In this document: positions 1 through 7,414 of the stretch, one piece after another
Layout of the letters: each line of letters starts with the position of its first letter
Position numbering within the stretch: position 1 is the first letter of the stretch
NCBI GenBank assembly: GCA_964394585.1
Contig: CAYMYI010000027.1
Coordinates: 1-40,237, forward strand
Reading direction: 5' to 3'
Source: CAYUJH01 sp964394585
Lineage (GTDB): Bacteria > Bacteroidota > Bacteroidia > Cytophagales > Flammeovirgaceae
DNA: 40,237 nucleotides
Translations under genes and position numbers: made by a program
The notes under the pieces: generated by a model
Database searches by the model: none
What the model was told of the DNA's origin: nothing
The model's input: the letters and a program-made list of their open reading frames with translations, nothing else

Positions 1-212
1 CTGATATTACCGATTTAGTTGCCTTTGCGCAACAACATGGCGTGAGCTACAAACAGCTTCGCGAACGTAACCCTTGGTTGGTGGGGAAATCGCTTACGGT
101 TACCGGCAAAAACAAGACATATCGATTGGTAATTCCTGAAAGAACCGATTCGGAAAATCTTAAAATTGATACAGAAATCAGCCAACCGATTACCGATTCG
201 GTGGCTGACTAA
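1..212 (+). CDS. C-terminal fragment of a lytic transglycosylase/LysM-like protein (partial)
   Basis: The frame is open from position 3 to a TAA at 210-212; the gene starts outside the window. About 69 residues are visible. They include FAQQHGVSYKQLRERNPWL followed by a short beta-type tail ending in a polar stretch. This resembles the C-terminal module that follows the catalytic domain in Bacteroidota membrane-bound lytic murein transglycosylases (cell-wall cleavage in the periplasm). That assignment is from memory of the family, and no catalytic residue is visible here. Its stop codon directly abuts the stop codon of the opposing DUF6048 gene, with no intergenic base and no terminator between them. 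Confidence 0.5.
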   Translation, partial: DITDLVAFAQQHGVSYKQLRERNPWLVGKSLTVTGKNKTYRLVIPERTDSENLKIDTEISQPITDSVAD

Positions 213-1058
213 CTATCGCCAAAGTGGGATGCGGTAGGTGAGGTAATAGCTCACATTGAACTTGCTGGTGCTGTTTGGATCTTCGAACCCATGCCCAGGT
301 ATATCAACTACTGTGAAAGATGCGGTCGGTTGTTGTGTAACAAACTGAATACGTCCTGTAATACCAAAGTAAAGATTCCAAAAAAGGCGTGCTTTCATCC
401 CAAATGTAAGCTCAAACCATTCGGCTTTTAAGTTCTCATCGTTCAAAAGTTCAGGGCGGCTATCGTACCAAAAATCGGGGATGCCACGGTAGGTAACTTC
501 ATGGTTAAAAGTGCTCAGGGCATACCGAAAACCGAAAAATATGGCATCGTCGTCGGTTTTTTTATGCAAAATGTTGTAGTCTGCCCCAAAACGCATGTAT
601 GAGCCGTCGGAGTCGTAAAACGAGGCAAACCCCAAATTGCGAGAGCGTTCCATATACCCATATTCGGCATTCAGATAAATCTGGTTATTTACCTGCACAT
701 CGGCATGGGCTTCGTAGTACAATCCTACAATCATGTTAGGGTCTAAGTATTGGAACGTATAGTTGCCCAATTCAGCTCCTAAACTTACGCCGGTGATGTT
801 ATATTTTTTTCCGTTAGAAGGATAGGTTTCTATCGGAAGGGGCGATTTCCGTTTGGCAATTCGGGCAGCTTTGCGTGCTGCTCTTTTTTCTTTACGGGCT
901 TGCTTTTTCGCGGCACGTTCTTCTTTTTTTGCCGCTTTTTTAGCTTCTTTTTCAGTAGGGGGCTTTTCGGTAGTAGGTTCTTCTTGGGCTACTGCCACAC
1001 TAGCGAGGAGCGAAAGCAACACCACTGCTAAAACATGTTTATAAATAGATTTCCACAT
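213..1058 (-). CDS. DUF6048 family secreted/outer-membrane protein
   Basis: 281 residues from an ATG at 1058. A signal peptide (about residues 1-25, ending AVAQ) is followed by a highly basic, alanine/lysine-rich linker (about residues 30-72, built on KKAAKKEERAAKKQARK-type repeats). Then comes an aromatic, beta-strand-like domain ending in YYLTYRIPLWR, typical of a small outer-membrane beta-barrel. The order and pairing with the DUF6452 lipoprotein matches a conserved Bacteroidota gene pair that I know only as DUFs; the function is unknown. Its first 20 bases overlap the end of the upstream DUF6452 gene, which suggests translational coupling. Confidence 0.75.
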   Translation of the reverse strand: MWKSIYKHVLAVVLLSLLASVAVAQEEPTTEKPPTEKEAKKAAKKEERAAKKQARKEKRAARKAARIAKRKSPLPIETYPSNGKKYNITGVSLGAELGNYTFQYLDPNMIVGLYYEAHADVQVNNQIYLNAEYGYMERSRNLGFASFYDSDGSYMRFGADYNILHKKTDDDAIFFGFRYALSTFNHEVTYRGIPDFWYDSRPELLNDENLKAEWFELTFGMKARLFWNLYFGITGRIQFVTQQPTASFTVVDIPGHGFEDPNSTSKFNVSYYLTYRIPLWR

Positions 1059-1575
1059 TGACTGAATCGGTTGTTAGCGTTGGGTTGATGATTACGGTAG
1101 AATCGAAGGTAGATTTATCAATCGTAAGGCTATCGACGGCTTCGTAGTAGCCGCAATCGGGTCCTAAAATTACCAATTGTGTTTTATAGCGCAACCGAAG
1201 CGTATCGAGCCTGCGTTGGGTCGCCAAATTCAGTATATCTTCTACAATTGCCGTATCAATAGTGGTGGTGTCTTCTGGCAAAGCCTGTAAAAATACGAAG
1301 GTGATAGTTTCGGCTCGAAAGTCGATGGGTAACAACGTTTGTGTTGCGCTATCGAGCGATGAAAGCACATTGACCGTATCGGAGGTAAACTGAATATCGT
1401 CGGTAATAGAAGAGAACACCATCAGAAAGGTAGTATCTTTCACGGTAAGGCTATCTTGATCATAAAAAACTACCGCTACCGAACGGGGAGGGTTCGGCGT
1501 GGGGTCGCACTCGCTGCATGCCCAAATCCCGAAACCAATCCACAAAAAAAGAAGTATGGCGCCTGCTCGCTGCAT
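1039..1575 (-). CDS. DUF6452 family lipoprotein
   Basis: 178 residues from an ATG at 1575. The frame is open further upstream, but this start puts a clean lipoprotein signal peptide at the N-terminus, with a hydrophobic run and lipobox IWAC (Cys20). The mature part begins SECDPTPNPPRSVAV and contains repeated beta-strand segments with many Asp/Thr residues, ending in NPTLTTDSVNVEIYL. Family knowledge: DUF6452 proteins usually sit beside DUF6048 in Bacteroidota, often near an rRNA methyltransferase gene. They are probably an envelope lipoprotein/barrel pair of unknown role. The gene overlaps the following DUF6048 gene by 20 bp. Confidence 0.72.
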   Translation of the reverse strand: MQRAGAILLFLWIGFGIWACSECDPTPNPPRSVAVVFYDQDSLTVKDTTFLMVFSSITDDIQFTSDTVNVLSSLDSATQTLLPIDFRAETITFVFLQALPEDTTTIDTAIVEDILNLATQRRLDTLRLRYKTQLVILGPDCGYYEAVDSLTIDKSTFDSTVIINPTLTTDSVNVEIYL

Positions 1576-1664
1576 AAACTGTAAGGTTAATGAAAAGGCA
1601 AAGTTACACGCAAACATTTCGCAATGATAGCCCTTGGATCGAATGTAAATTGATTTTAACGTTT

Positions 1665-2495
1665 TTATGCATGGTAGTCTACAAGGGCTTCAATAGGGCT
1701 TTTTAAAAACTGCCCCCAATTAATATGGAATGGTTTACCAACTGCGCGAATTTCTTCTTGAAAATGATAGGCAATACTCCCTACCATATGCACAGGCTGA
1801 TGTGTCTTTTTAGAAAAGTGCAACAAATTTTTTTCGATGAATAGTGTGAAACGCTCTTCCAGCAGTTTGTGGATAAAAGGGTGGGTGCGTTGCTCATGTA
1901 ACCAAGGAGCAAACTGCGCCAAAAACACACTGGGTTGCTCGTTCCGGTACACCTGTTGTAAAATTTCCGCCCTTCGGAATGGGTAGCGGCTTTCATACGC
2001 CTGCTGCAACGTTTTGGGCAAGCGATCTTCTAAGTAAGCTATTATCAATGTTTTGCCCAAGTCGGCACCACTTCCCTCGTCGCCTAGCCAAATGCCGTTG
2101 CCCAATCGCTGTGCTTGGCATTTCCCTCGATTGCCAACGGCAGCGCCTGCACCTGTTCCCAAAATTCCGACAATGCCCTGTTTTTTCCCACAAGTAGCTC
2201 TTACGGCAGCCGTCATATCGTCTAAAACGGATATTTCTTCAGCGAACGGGAAGGCACGTTCTAACACCGTTTGCATTCTAGCTTGCGTGGTAGGTGTACC
2301 ACAACCGGCACCATAAAAATAAATACTTTGAGTGCTCTCCCGCTGAATGTCGGAAAATGCTTCCATGACCAGCTGTTCTAGTACAGTATCTTCTAAAAAA
2401 TAGGGGTTCATTCCCTTGGTTTGCAACTGAAATTCCCTACTGCCCACCATGCGCCAATCGGTTTTCGAGGTTCCACTTTCTGCAATTAGAATCAT
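1665..2495 (-). CDS. BadF/BadG/BcrA/BcrD-type ATPase, N-acetylglucosamine kinase-like
   Basis: 276 residues. The N-terminus ILIAESGTSKTDW is the phosphate-1 loop of the actin-like ATPase fold. GILGTGAGAAVGNRG (about residue 110) and LGDEGSGADLGK (about residue 137) are the phosphate-2/adenosine elements of the BadF/N-acetylglucosamine-kinase group (COG2971). Its likely role is phosphorylation of an amino sugar, possibly recycled from peptidoglycan, in the cytoplasm; the substrate is inferred, not seen. The start ATG overlaps the stop of the upstream omega-amidase gene by 4 bp (ATGA), so the two are translationally coupled. Confidence 0.8.
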   Translation of the reverse strand: MILIAESGTSKTDWRMVGSREFQLQTKGMNPYFLEDTVLEQLVMEAFSDIQRESTQSIYFYGAGCGTPTTQARMQTVLERAFPFAEEISVLDDMTAAVRATCGKKQGIVGILGTGAGAAVGNRGKCQAQRLGNGIWLGDEGSGADLGKTLIIAYLEDRLPKTLQQAYESRYPFRRAEILQQVYRNEQPSVFLAQFAPWLHEQRTHPFIHKLLEERFTLFIEKNLLHFSKKTHQPVHMVGSIAYHFQEEIRAVGKPFHINWGQFLKSPIEALVDYHA

Positions 2496-3277
2496 AGATG
2501 AATCGTAAAGTGGTCTGCGTCTAAATGCACGGGAAATTTCTCTCGGAATGCTTCTAGTTCCGTTTTCGAAAGCGTTACCACCACGGTGCGTTCTGTTTTC
2601 CCTAGGTGTTCTATTGGGTTGCCTTTGAAGTCGATTGCCGCAGAATGCCCTTCGAAAGGCACTCCGTTGCCATCGTTACCTACTCGATTGACCCCAACGC
2701 AATAGGCTAAATTTTCGATGGCGCGTGCTTGCAATAGTGTGTCCCATGCATTTAAACGAGGACGAGGCCAATTAGCGATATAGAGTAGTACATCGTACTG
2801 TAGCTCTCTATTACGGCTCCAAACGGGGAACCGTAAATCGTAGCAGACCATCGGGCAGATGTTCCAACCTTTCCAGGTTTTTACCAAAATTTTAGTGCCT
2901 GCTGTATATTTTTCGTCTTCGTGCATCATGCGGAATAAGTGCCGTTTATCGTAGGTAGCATATGAGCCATCTGGCTCCATCCATACTAACCGATTAAAAT
3001 AGTGCCCATCTTCCACTACCATGAAACTGCCCACCACTACCGCTTTCGTTTGCGCAGCTTGTTGTTTCATCCACTTAAACGTGGTGAGGTTCATAGGTTC
3101 TGCTAGTGCTAGGTTTTGCATAGAAAAACCGGTATTGAACATTTCGGGTAATACAATAAGATCGACATTTGGAGGTAACTCCCATATTTTTTCTTCAAAC
3201 ATGGCAAGGTTTGCTTCTTTGCTTTCCCAATACAAAGCTGTTTGGAGGAGCGCTATGTGGAGGTCGGGTGTGTTCAT
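2492..3277 (-). CDS. Omega-amidase YafV-type nitrilase-superfamily hydrolase
   Basis: 261 residues with the complete carbon-nitrogen hydrolase triad: Glu45 (VLPEMF), Lys111 (YDKRHLF) and Cys145 (VCYDLRFP). The WSRN after the cysteine and the compact length are typical of YafV/Nit2-like omega-amidases. These hydrolyse alpha-ketoglutaramate or alpha-ketosuccinamate, products of glutamine/asparagine transamination or of methionine salvage. It is cytoplasmic, with no signal peptide. It is coupled by a 4-bp overlap to the BadF-type kinase downstream and separated from the CAP-domain gene upstream by a terminator hairpin. Confidence 0.88.
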   Translation of the reverse strand: MNTPDLHIALLQTALYWESKEANLAMFEEKIWELPPNVDLIVLPEMFNTGFSMQNLALAEPMNLTTFKWMKQQAAQTKAVVVGSFMVVEDGHYFNRLVWMEPDGSYATYDKRHLFRMMHEDEKYTAGTKILVKTWKGWNICPMVCYDLRFPVWSRNRELQYDVLLYIANWPRPRLNAWDTLLQARAIENLAYCVGVNRVGNDGNGVPFEGHSAAIDFKGNPIEHLGKTERTVVVTLSKTELEAFREKFPVHLDADHFTIHL

Positions 3278-3323
3278 TTTAAAATAGGGTTTATGAATGT
3301 TGAGTATCGGGGGAGCTCACAAA

Positions 3324-3363
3324 TAAAAAAATCTCCCGCTCTTGTCAAACATGCGGAAGATTT
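3324..3363 (-). terminator. Rho-independent terminator after the CAP-domain gene
   Basis: AATCTCCCGC (3330-3339) pairs with GCGGAAGATT (3353-3362) with a single internal mismatch. On the minus strand the stem is followed by a U-rich run (complement of 3324-3331). It lies between the CAP-domain gene stop and the omega-amidase start. Confidence 0.7.
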
Positions 3364-3387
3364 TCTCATGGAAAGGTATCGAAAACC

Positions 3388-3885
3388 TTATTCGTTCATC
3401 TGCACTAAAATGTGGGTAAAGTAGTACGCTCCAGTACCATCGGGAACGGCAGCTAACCCACAATGTGTAAAGCGTTCATCTTCAATGTTATCGCGGTGGC
3501 CTTGGCTGTTTAGCCACTGATCCACTACGGTAATGGAAGGGGTAGGACTGCTGTTGTATGCAACGTTTTCGCCAGCAGCACCAATGGTGAGTTGTGTTCG
3601 AATTCGGTTTACGCGCTCACTGAAGCCATCGTGCCCAAAGGCTACCTGTAGGCTTGCCATATTTGCAGAGTGACTTTTTGCTTCTTGATACACTATTTCG
3701 CTGTGTTCCAGAGGAGGCAGCCCTAACGAGCTACGGTGCGAGTTGATCAAATCTAAGGCTCTTACTTCGGTTTCGGTTCTGCCATCGGGGCCTATAGCCT
3801 CATTTTCTTCTTCACAGGCAATTACCCCCATGAAAAAAAGTAAAATAGCAGCACGAAATAATAGTTGTTGTAAACGGCTCATCAT
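3388..3885 (-). CDS. CAP-domain (SCP/PR-1-like) lipoprotein
   Basis: 165 residues; two consecutive ATGs (3885, 3882) are possible starts. A lipoprotein signal peptide ends in GVIAC (Cys24). The rest is one CAP/SCP domain: ALDLINSHRSSLGLPPL, then SHSANMA and GHDGFSERVNRI, GENVAYNS, and the characteristic WLNSQGHRDNI near the C-terminus. It is probably an envelope-anchored protein exposed to the periplasm or surface. The molecular role of bacterial CAP domains is mostly unknown. Only 3 bp separate its start from the stop of peptide deformylase, so it is the last gene of that transcript before the hairpin at 3324-3363. Confidence 0.85.
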   Translation of the reverse strand: MMSRLQQLLFRAAILLFFMGVIACEEENEAIGPDGRTETEVRALDLINSHRSSLGLPPLEHSEIVYQEAKSHSANMASLQVAFGHDGFSERVNRIRTQLTIGAAGENVAYNSSPTPSITVVDQWLNSQGHRDNIEDERFTHCGLAAVPDGTGAYYFTHILVQMNE

Positions 3886-3888
3886 GAC

Positions 3889-4446
3889 TTATTTTTTTAG
3901 TGGAAAAGACATTTTATAGTCATAGTCGGCTTTGCCTTTACTGATGTTAGCAAGCTTTCCTTTTAACAAACGCTTTTTAAGGGAAGAAAGATGATCGGTA
4001 AAAAGCACTCCTTCGATGTGATCGTATTCGTGCTGAATAACACGGGCTTTGAGTCCATCGAAGGTTTCCTCGTGTTCCACCCAATGCTCGTCGAAATAGC
4101 GCAGGCGGATTACATCGTGGCGTTTTACTTCTTCTCGGATTCCGGGTATGCTCAAACAACCTTCTTCGAAAGCCCATATTTCGCCTTCTTCCTCAATTTT
4201 TATTGGATTAATGAATGCCTTTTTAAAACCTTTCAAGTTTTCTTCGTCGAGTGGTTCGGCATCTACCACAAAAATGCGAAGTCCTTTACCAATTTGAGGC
4301 CCTGCAAGTCCAACCCCATTTGCGGCATACATGGTTTCAAACATATCGTTTACGAGCTGAATTACATCTATATTGCCTTCTTTTTCAATGGGTTGTGCTA
4401 CTTTTTTTAATACGGGAGTCCCGTAGGCTACAATAGGATAAATCAT
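3889..4446 (-). CDS. def: Peptide deformylase
   Basis: 185 residues from the ATG at 4446. The frame is open upstream to 4500, but MIYPIVAYGTPVLKKVA is the conserved family N-terminus. All three motifs are present: GVGLAGPQIG (residues 44-53), EGCLS with metal ligand Cys97, and HEYDH (139-143) with the two histidine ligands and catalytic Glu. It removes the formyl group from nascent proteins in the cytoplasm. It lies between ruvX (100 bp upstream) and the CAP-domain gene (3 bp downstream); def next to ruvX is a familiar Bacteroidota arrangement. Confidence 0.96.
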   Translation of the reverse strand: MIYPIVAYGTPVLKKVAQPIEKEGNIDVIQLVNDMFETMYAANGVGLAGPQIGKGLRIFVVDAEPLDEENLKGFKKAFINPIKIEEEGEIWAFEEGCLSIPGIREEVKRHDVIRLRYFDEHWVEHEETFDGLKARVIQHEYDHIEGVLFTDHLSSLKKRLLKGKLANISKGKADYDYKMSFPLKK

Positions 4447-4546
4447 TTTCAATAGGTTTAAGTATAGGTGTATTCGCGCAAAAGTAGTGTTGTTTTTCAA
4501 TAGATAGAAAATTCCGTGTTACCCTTCTTGCACTTTAAACCATTCG

Positions 4547-4960
4547 TTAGGCTTGTTGGTCTAGGTACGATTGCAAAATGATTGCCGCACTAATTTTATC
4601 AACATTTTCTTTGTTTTGCCGGTCTTTTTTCTTCATGCCAGAGCGGAGCATGGCATCGTGGGCGAGTTTTGAGGTGAAGCGCTCATCGACCCAGTGCACC
4701 GGAATATCTGGGAAGAGTTTCTGCAATTTTTTGGAAAGCCCGCGCACGGCAGCTGTTGTATCAGTATCGCTTCTATCAAGGTTTACCGGCATTCCTAACA
4801 CAAAGGCTTCTACAGGTTCGGTAGCGCAATAGGTTTGCAAATACTCGAGCAGCAAATGGGTACGCACGGTTTCTTTGGGGCTTGCAATAAGTTGCAAGGG
4901 ATCGGTTACAGCGATGCCCACCCGTTTATTGCCATAGTCAATTGCCAAAATTCGTCCCAT
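4547..4960 (-). CDS. ruvX: YqgF/RuvX RNase H-fold nuclease (putative pre-16S rRNA nuclease)
   Basis: 137 residues, the normal length. It opens with MGRILAIDYGNKRVGIAVTD, which carries the first catalytic aspartate (Asp7). VDERFTS carries the second acidic residue, and the C-terminal VDKISAAIILQSYL carries the last aspartate. The family was annotated as a Holliday junction resolvase and is now linked mainly to 5' maturation of 16S rRNA. It is cytoplasmic. It starts 5 bp after the ArsC-like gene, so it probably belongs to the bestrophin-arsC-ruvX-def transcript. Confidence 0.93.
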   Translation of the reverse strand: MGRILAIDYGNKRVGIAVTDPLQLIASPKETVRTHLLLEYLQTYCATEPVEAFVLGMPVNLDRSDTDTTAAVRGLSKKLQKLFPDIPVHWVDERFTSKLAHDAMLRSGMKKKDRQNKENVDKISAAIILQSYLDQQA

Positions 4961-4965
4961 ATAGG

Positions 4966-5319
4966 TTATTTGTTGAGTGCATTTTTAAGGGCGTCAATCG
5001 TTTTTTTACTATTGCCGATAAAGATCTGATTGTCTAACACAAATACCGGGCGTTTTAAAAAGGTATATTCCTCTAAAATATGGTGTTTGTAATCGGCTTC
5101 GGTGAGGGGGTGTTCGTGCAGCCCAAGCTTTCGGTATTTTTGTGCTCGCCGATTAAAAAGTGCCTCATAGCTGCCTGCTAGCTGATGCAATTCTTCTAAT
5201 TGAGCTTTGGTTACCGGTTCCGATTTAATCTCCTGCAATTCGAAATTGCTTTCGGCATCTACTTCTTTCAAAATGCGTTGGCAGGTATTACAGGTTGTCA
5301 GATAAAAAGCTTTTTTCAT
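4966..5319 (-). CDS. ArsC/Spx-family thioredoxin-fold protein
   Basis: 117 residues from the ATG at 5319 (MKKAFYLTTCNTCQRIL); the only start upstream in frame is a TTG. The CxxC at Cys10-Cys13, followed by a helix, and the later RPVFVLDNQIFIG match the arsenate reductase-like/Spx fold. The downstream RPVxxxxxxxxxG pattern fits YffB/ArsC-like proteins. Whether it reduces arsenate is uncertain: no arsenic-resistance genes are nearby, and many proteins of this family are redox proteins of unknown substrate. It overlaps the 3' end of the bestrophin-like gene by 32 bp. Confidence 0.82.
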   Translation of the reverse strand: MKKAFYLTTCNTCQRILKEVDAESNFELQEIKSEPVTKAQLEELHQLAGSYEALFNRRAQKYRKLGLHEHPLTEADYKHHILEEYTFLKRPVFVLDNQIFIGNSKKTIDALKNALNK

Positions 5320-6178
5320 GGCGTGCAATTTCTTTTATGTTATTAAAAATCGTGTTAGCGATTGCATCGAAGGGTAAATCGTTTTTATCGGTGCCGAAGG
5401 GCTCTTCAATTTCTTCAGCAATGAGCACAATGCTCATTGCCAAAAAGTAAATCACGCAGGTAGCTAAGATGGTCCACCAACCTAATACAGTGATAAATCC
5501 AAGAGGCATAATCAGCGTGTATACAAAAATGTAGGCTTTTAGTAAGTAGTTGTGCGACCGAGGCATTGGCGTGTTTTTGATACGCTCGCATTTACCTAAA
5601 ATATCCACCAAGTGGTCCGTACTTTCCATCAGTGCTATCATTTGATAATCTGTAAGTTGCTCATTGGCAAAGGCTTGGTGGATGTATCGTACCATTTCTT
5701 CGGCTAGAGCGTTGGGTTTATGTTGCCAAGCGCGCAGCTTTTCAAGGAGTTGCGCAGGCAGAAAGGCAATTTCTCGCAAATCGACTCCTTCGCGAAGATG
5801 CCCCTTGAGCGTAAACGGAAACGCAGCAATAAGCAGCAAAAGCGGCAACGAATGGTCAATAGAAGATTTACCTAAAACATGAAGAGTTTTCATGGCAAAG
5901 CTTCGCGAGGTGTTCACCAAAGCACCTAGAACTTTGCGGGCTTCCCACCACCGTTCATATGCAGTGTTATTTCGGAAAACGAGCAAAATCCCCAGAGCAG
6001 CTCCCATCAGGCCGGGCAAACTGAAGCTTACCTCAAATGTGAACAAGCGATACTCGTGCAGCAAACAAAAAAGCGAGGTGCACACTGCAACCACTACGAG
6101 TCGTAAACGCAGTTTTTTCAGCAAATCACCTTTAAACAAGAAAACTTGTACCAGAGTCGATTGGAATGGGTGGCTCAT
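5288..6178 (-). CDS. Bestrophin-like (UPF0187) ion channel protein
   Basis: 296 residues from the ATG at 6178 (MSHPFQSTLV); an in-frame start 15 bp upstream is possible but less typical. Family features: LVFRNNTAYERWWEARKVLG (about residues 71-90), two hydrophobic segments near the N-terminus, and two more at about residues 208-255 (YIFVYTLIMPLGFITVLGWW and the following run). The C-terminus EEPFGTDKNDLPFDA carries the conserved acidic/PF element. Bacterial bestrophins are homo-oligomeric inner-membrane channels for chloride or cations; selectivity cannot be read here. It is first in a minus-strand group with the ArsC-like gene, ruvX and def. Confidence 0.88.
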   Translation of the reverse strand: MSHPFQSTLVQVFLFKGDLLKKLRLRLVVVAVCTSLFCLLHEYRLFTFEVSFSLPGLMGAALGILLVFRNNTAYERWWEARKVLGALVNTSRSFAMKTLHVLGKSSIDHSLPLLLLIAAFPFTLKGHLREGVDLREIAFLPAQLLEKLRAWQHKPNALAEEMVRYIHQAFANEQLTDYQMIALMESTDHLVDILGKCERIKNTPMPRSHNYLLKAYIFVYTLIMPLGFITVLGWWTILATCVIYFLAMSIVLIAEEIEEPFGTDKNDLPFDAIANTIFNNIKEIARHEKSFLSDNL

Positions 6179-6236
6179 ACTGCAAACATACATTTCTTCT
6201 GAACGTACAACTACTACAATGCGGGTTATTACCTAC

Positions 6237-6284
6237 TTTGGGAGATCATCAAACGACTTTTGTATATTTGCATATACAAATATA
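6237..6284. promoter_or_regulatory. Palindromic, bidirectional promoter-like element
   Basis: TATATTTG at 6263-6270 fits the Bacteroidota -7 box TAnnTTTG on the plus strand, with TTTG at 6237-6240 (22-base spacer) as -33. The perfect inverted copy CAAATATA at 6277-6284 gives the same box on the minus strand, facing the bestrophin gene, but without a clear -33. A second nested inverted repeat, TTTGTATA (6259-6266) / TATACAAA (6273-6280), overlaps it, so this could also be an operator. Confidence 0.45.
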
Positions 6285-6561
6285 AATTTATTTGCAAAGA
6301 GAGCTTTATAAGATGTAACAGAAATTTAATTTGAAAAAACAAGGTATTAAGTACTTTATTATCAAGGCTTTATATAAAATAAATTGTATATTCGTTTAGA
6401 TGATTTGGATATTTGCCTGCTCGAATTTATATTTGTAATGTATTATTTGATAAAGACAACAGCAAAAATCTGTTTTCGATATAAAGAAATGCTTTAGGTA
6501 AATTTTTTTCATTTTCATATTTACTAGACTAAGGGCTTCATCCATTGATGAGGCCTTTTTT
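6275..6561 (+). ncRNA. Possible orphan plus-strand transcript, about 285 nt (gene-free interval)
   Basis: The 381 bp between the bestrophin start and the next gene hold no convincing protein gene. They are AT-rich and bounded on the plus strand by the promoter-like element at 6237-6270 and the strong terminator at 6531-6561. No plus-strand gene exists to be served by that terminator. The only small ORF seen is 12 codons (6400-6438, MIWIFACSNLYL). The simplest reading is a small RNA or a leaderless mini-gene; this is inference from boundary signals only. Confidence 0.35.
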
Positions 6562-6562
6562 A
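6531..6562 (+). terminator. Strong Rho-independent terminator, plus strand
   Basis: A 12-bp stem AAGGGCTTCATC (6531-6542) / GATGAGGCCTTT (6547-6558), with two G-U pairs, closes a CATT loop and is followed by a T run to 6561. On the minus strand there is no U tract, so it is oriented for a plus-strand transcript although none is annotated upstream. It abuts the stop codon of the minus-strand lipoprotein gene. Confidence 0.75.
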
Positions 6563-7210
6563 ATTTATGCGTTTCATATTTCCCAAAACATTGAATAGTC
6601 CTTTTTTCCGCATTGCCTCAAACTCCTCAGCCGATAAGTCTAGTTGGTAGGTGTATTCGTCAATTTTTTTAAAGTCGATTTCCTCGGTAAACTCCTCCAA
6701 TTTTGATTTTGCTTCGGTAATACCAAAAAGCTTTAGGTTTCCTTCTTCGGTTGGTTCTATCAAAATCACTAACCAACCGCTTTCTTGTTGCATATTTAGT
6801 GCATAGCCTCCATCGTTGAGTGGTTTCAGAATCAAGGAATCGGATAGGGTTTGCCAAGGGTACAATTGTATTTCATACGATAAGGTATCATTAGAGCGCG
6901 TATAAGGAATTGGCTTATCAGTAGGTACAGAAGCATCGTACAATTTGTTGTTTACGAAACGGATACCGGGTAACGAGTCAATAGCAGTAAGCGGAATAGC
7001 TTTAGAAAAACTTTCTGGAAACCGATACCCCTTTTTCGCTACAAAAATGGTATCGCCATCATCGTTAACATACGTGCCTCTCAGCTCTTTCGGAATCCGT
7101 TTGAGGGCGGTTTGATTTTTAGGTTGTGGGGTTGCAAACTCAATGGTAGTACATCCGATACACCCTAGGTATATACCAATACCTATTAAGATTTGAAGTC
7201 TGAATTTCAT
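6560..7210 (-). CDS. Hypothetical lipoprotein
   Basis: 216 residues from the ATG at 7210. The frame is open to 7264, but this start gives a lipoprotein signal peptide, MKFRLQILIGIGIYLGCIGC, with Cys17 or Cys20 as the lipidated residue. The mature part contains ELRGTYVNDDGDTIFV and repeated beta-strand segments, resembling small Bacteroidota envelope lipoproteins with a DUF-type beta fold. I do not recognise the family. It is monocistronic: a divergent symporter gene lies upstream and a plus-strand terminator overlaps its end. Confidence 0.7.
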   Translation of the reverse strand: MKFRLQILIGIGIYLGCIGCTTIEFATPQPKNQTALKRIPKELRGTYVNDDGDTIFVAKKGYRFPESFSKAIPLTAIDSLPGIRFVNNKLYDASVPTDKPIPYTRSNDTLSYEIQLYPWQTLSDSLILKPLNDGGYALNMQQESGWLVILIEPTEEGNLKLFGITEAKSKLEEFTEEIDFKKIDEYTYQLDLSAEEFEAMRKKGLFNVLGNMKRIN

Positions 7211-7414
7211 ACGCTTTGAATTTAGGGGGGAAAACAAGTAAAAAGGTTCTTTAGTAAAAATCACTTAATTTGCAGTTCATATTCTACGAATGCCATATGT
7301 TGAGGCATCGTTGGGGTATATCGTATTACATTTTACAATTTTTAGCATCAATACTCTACCACATTTATTACTCCAATCTTTAGCATTACCTAAACCTTCT
7401 TTACTCTTCTCACT

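Noticed and set aside
1979..2316. Plus-strand open frames of 72 and 87 codons opposite the N-acetylglucosamine-kinase-like gene
   Set aside because: They lie entirely inside a gene with complete family motifs, have composition typical of antisense frames, and have no recognisable domain.
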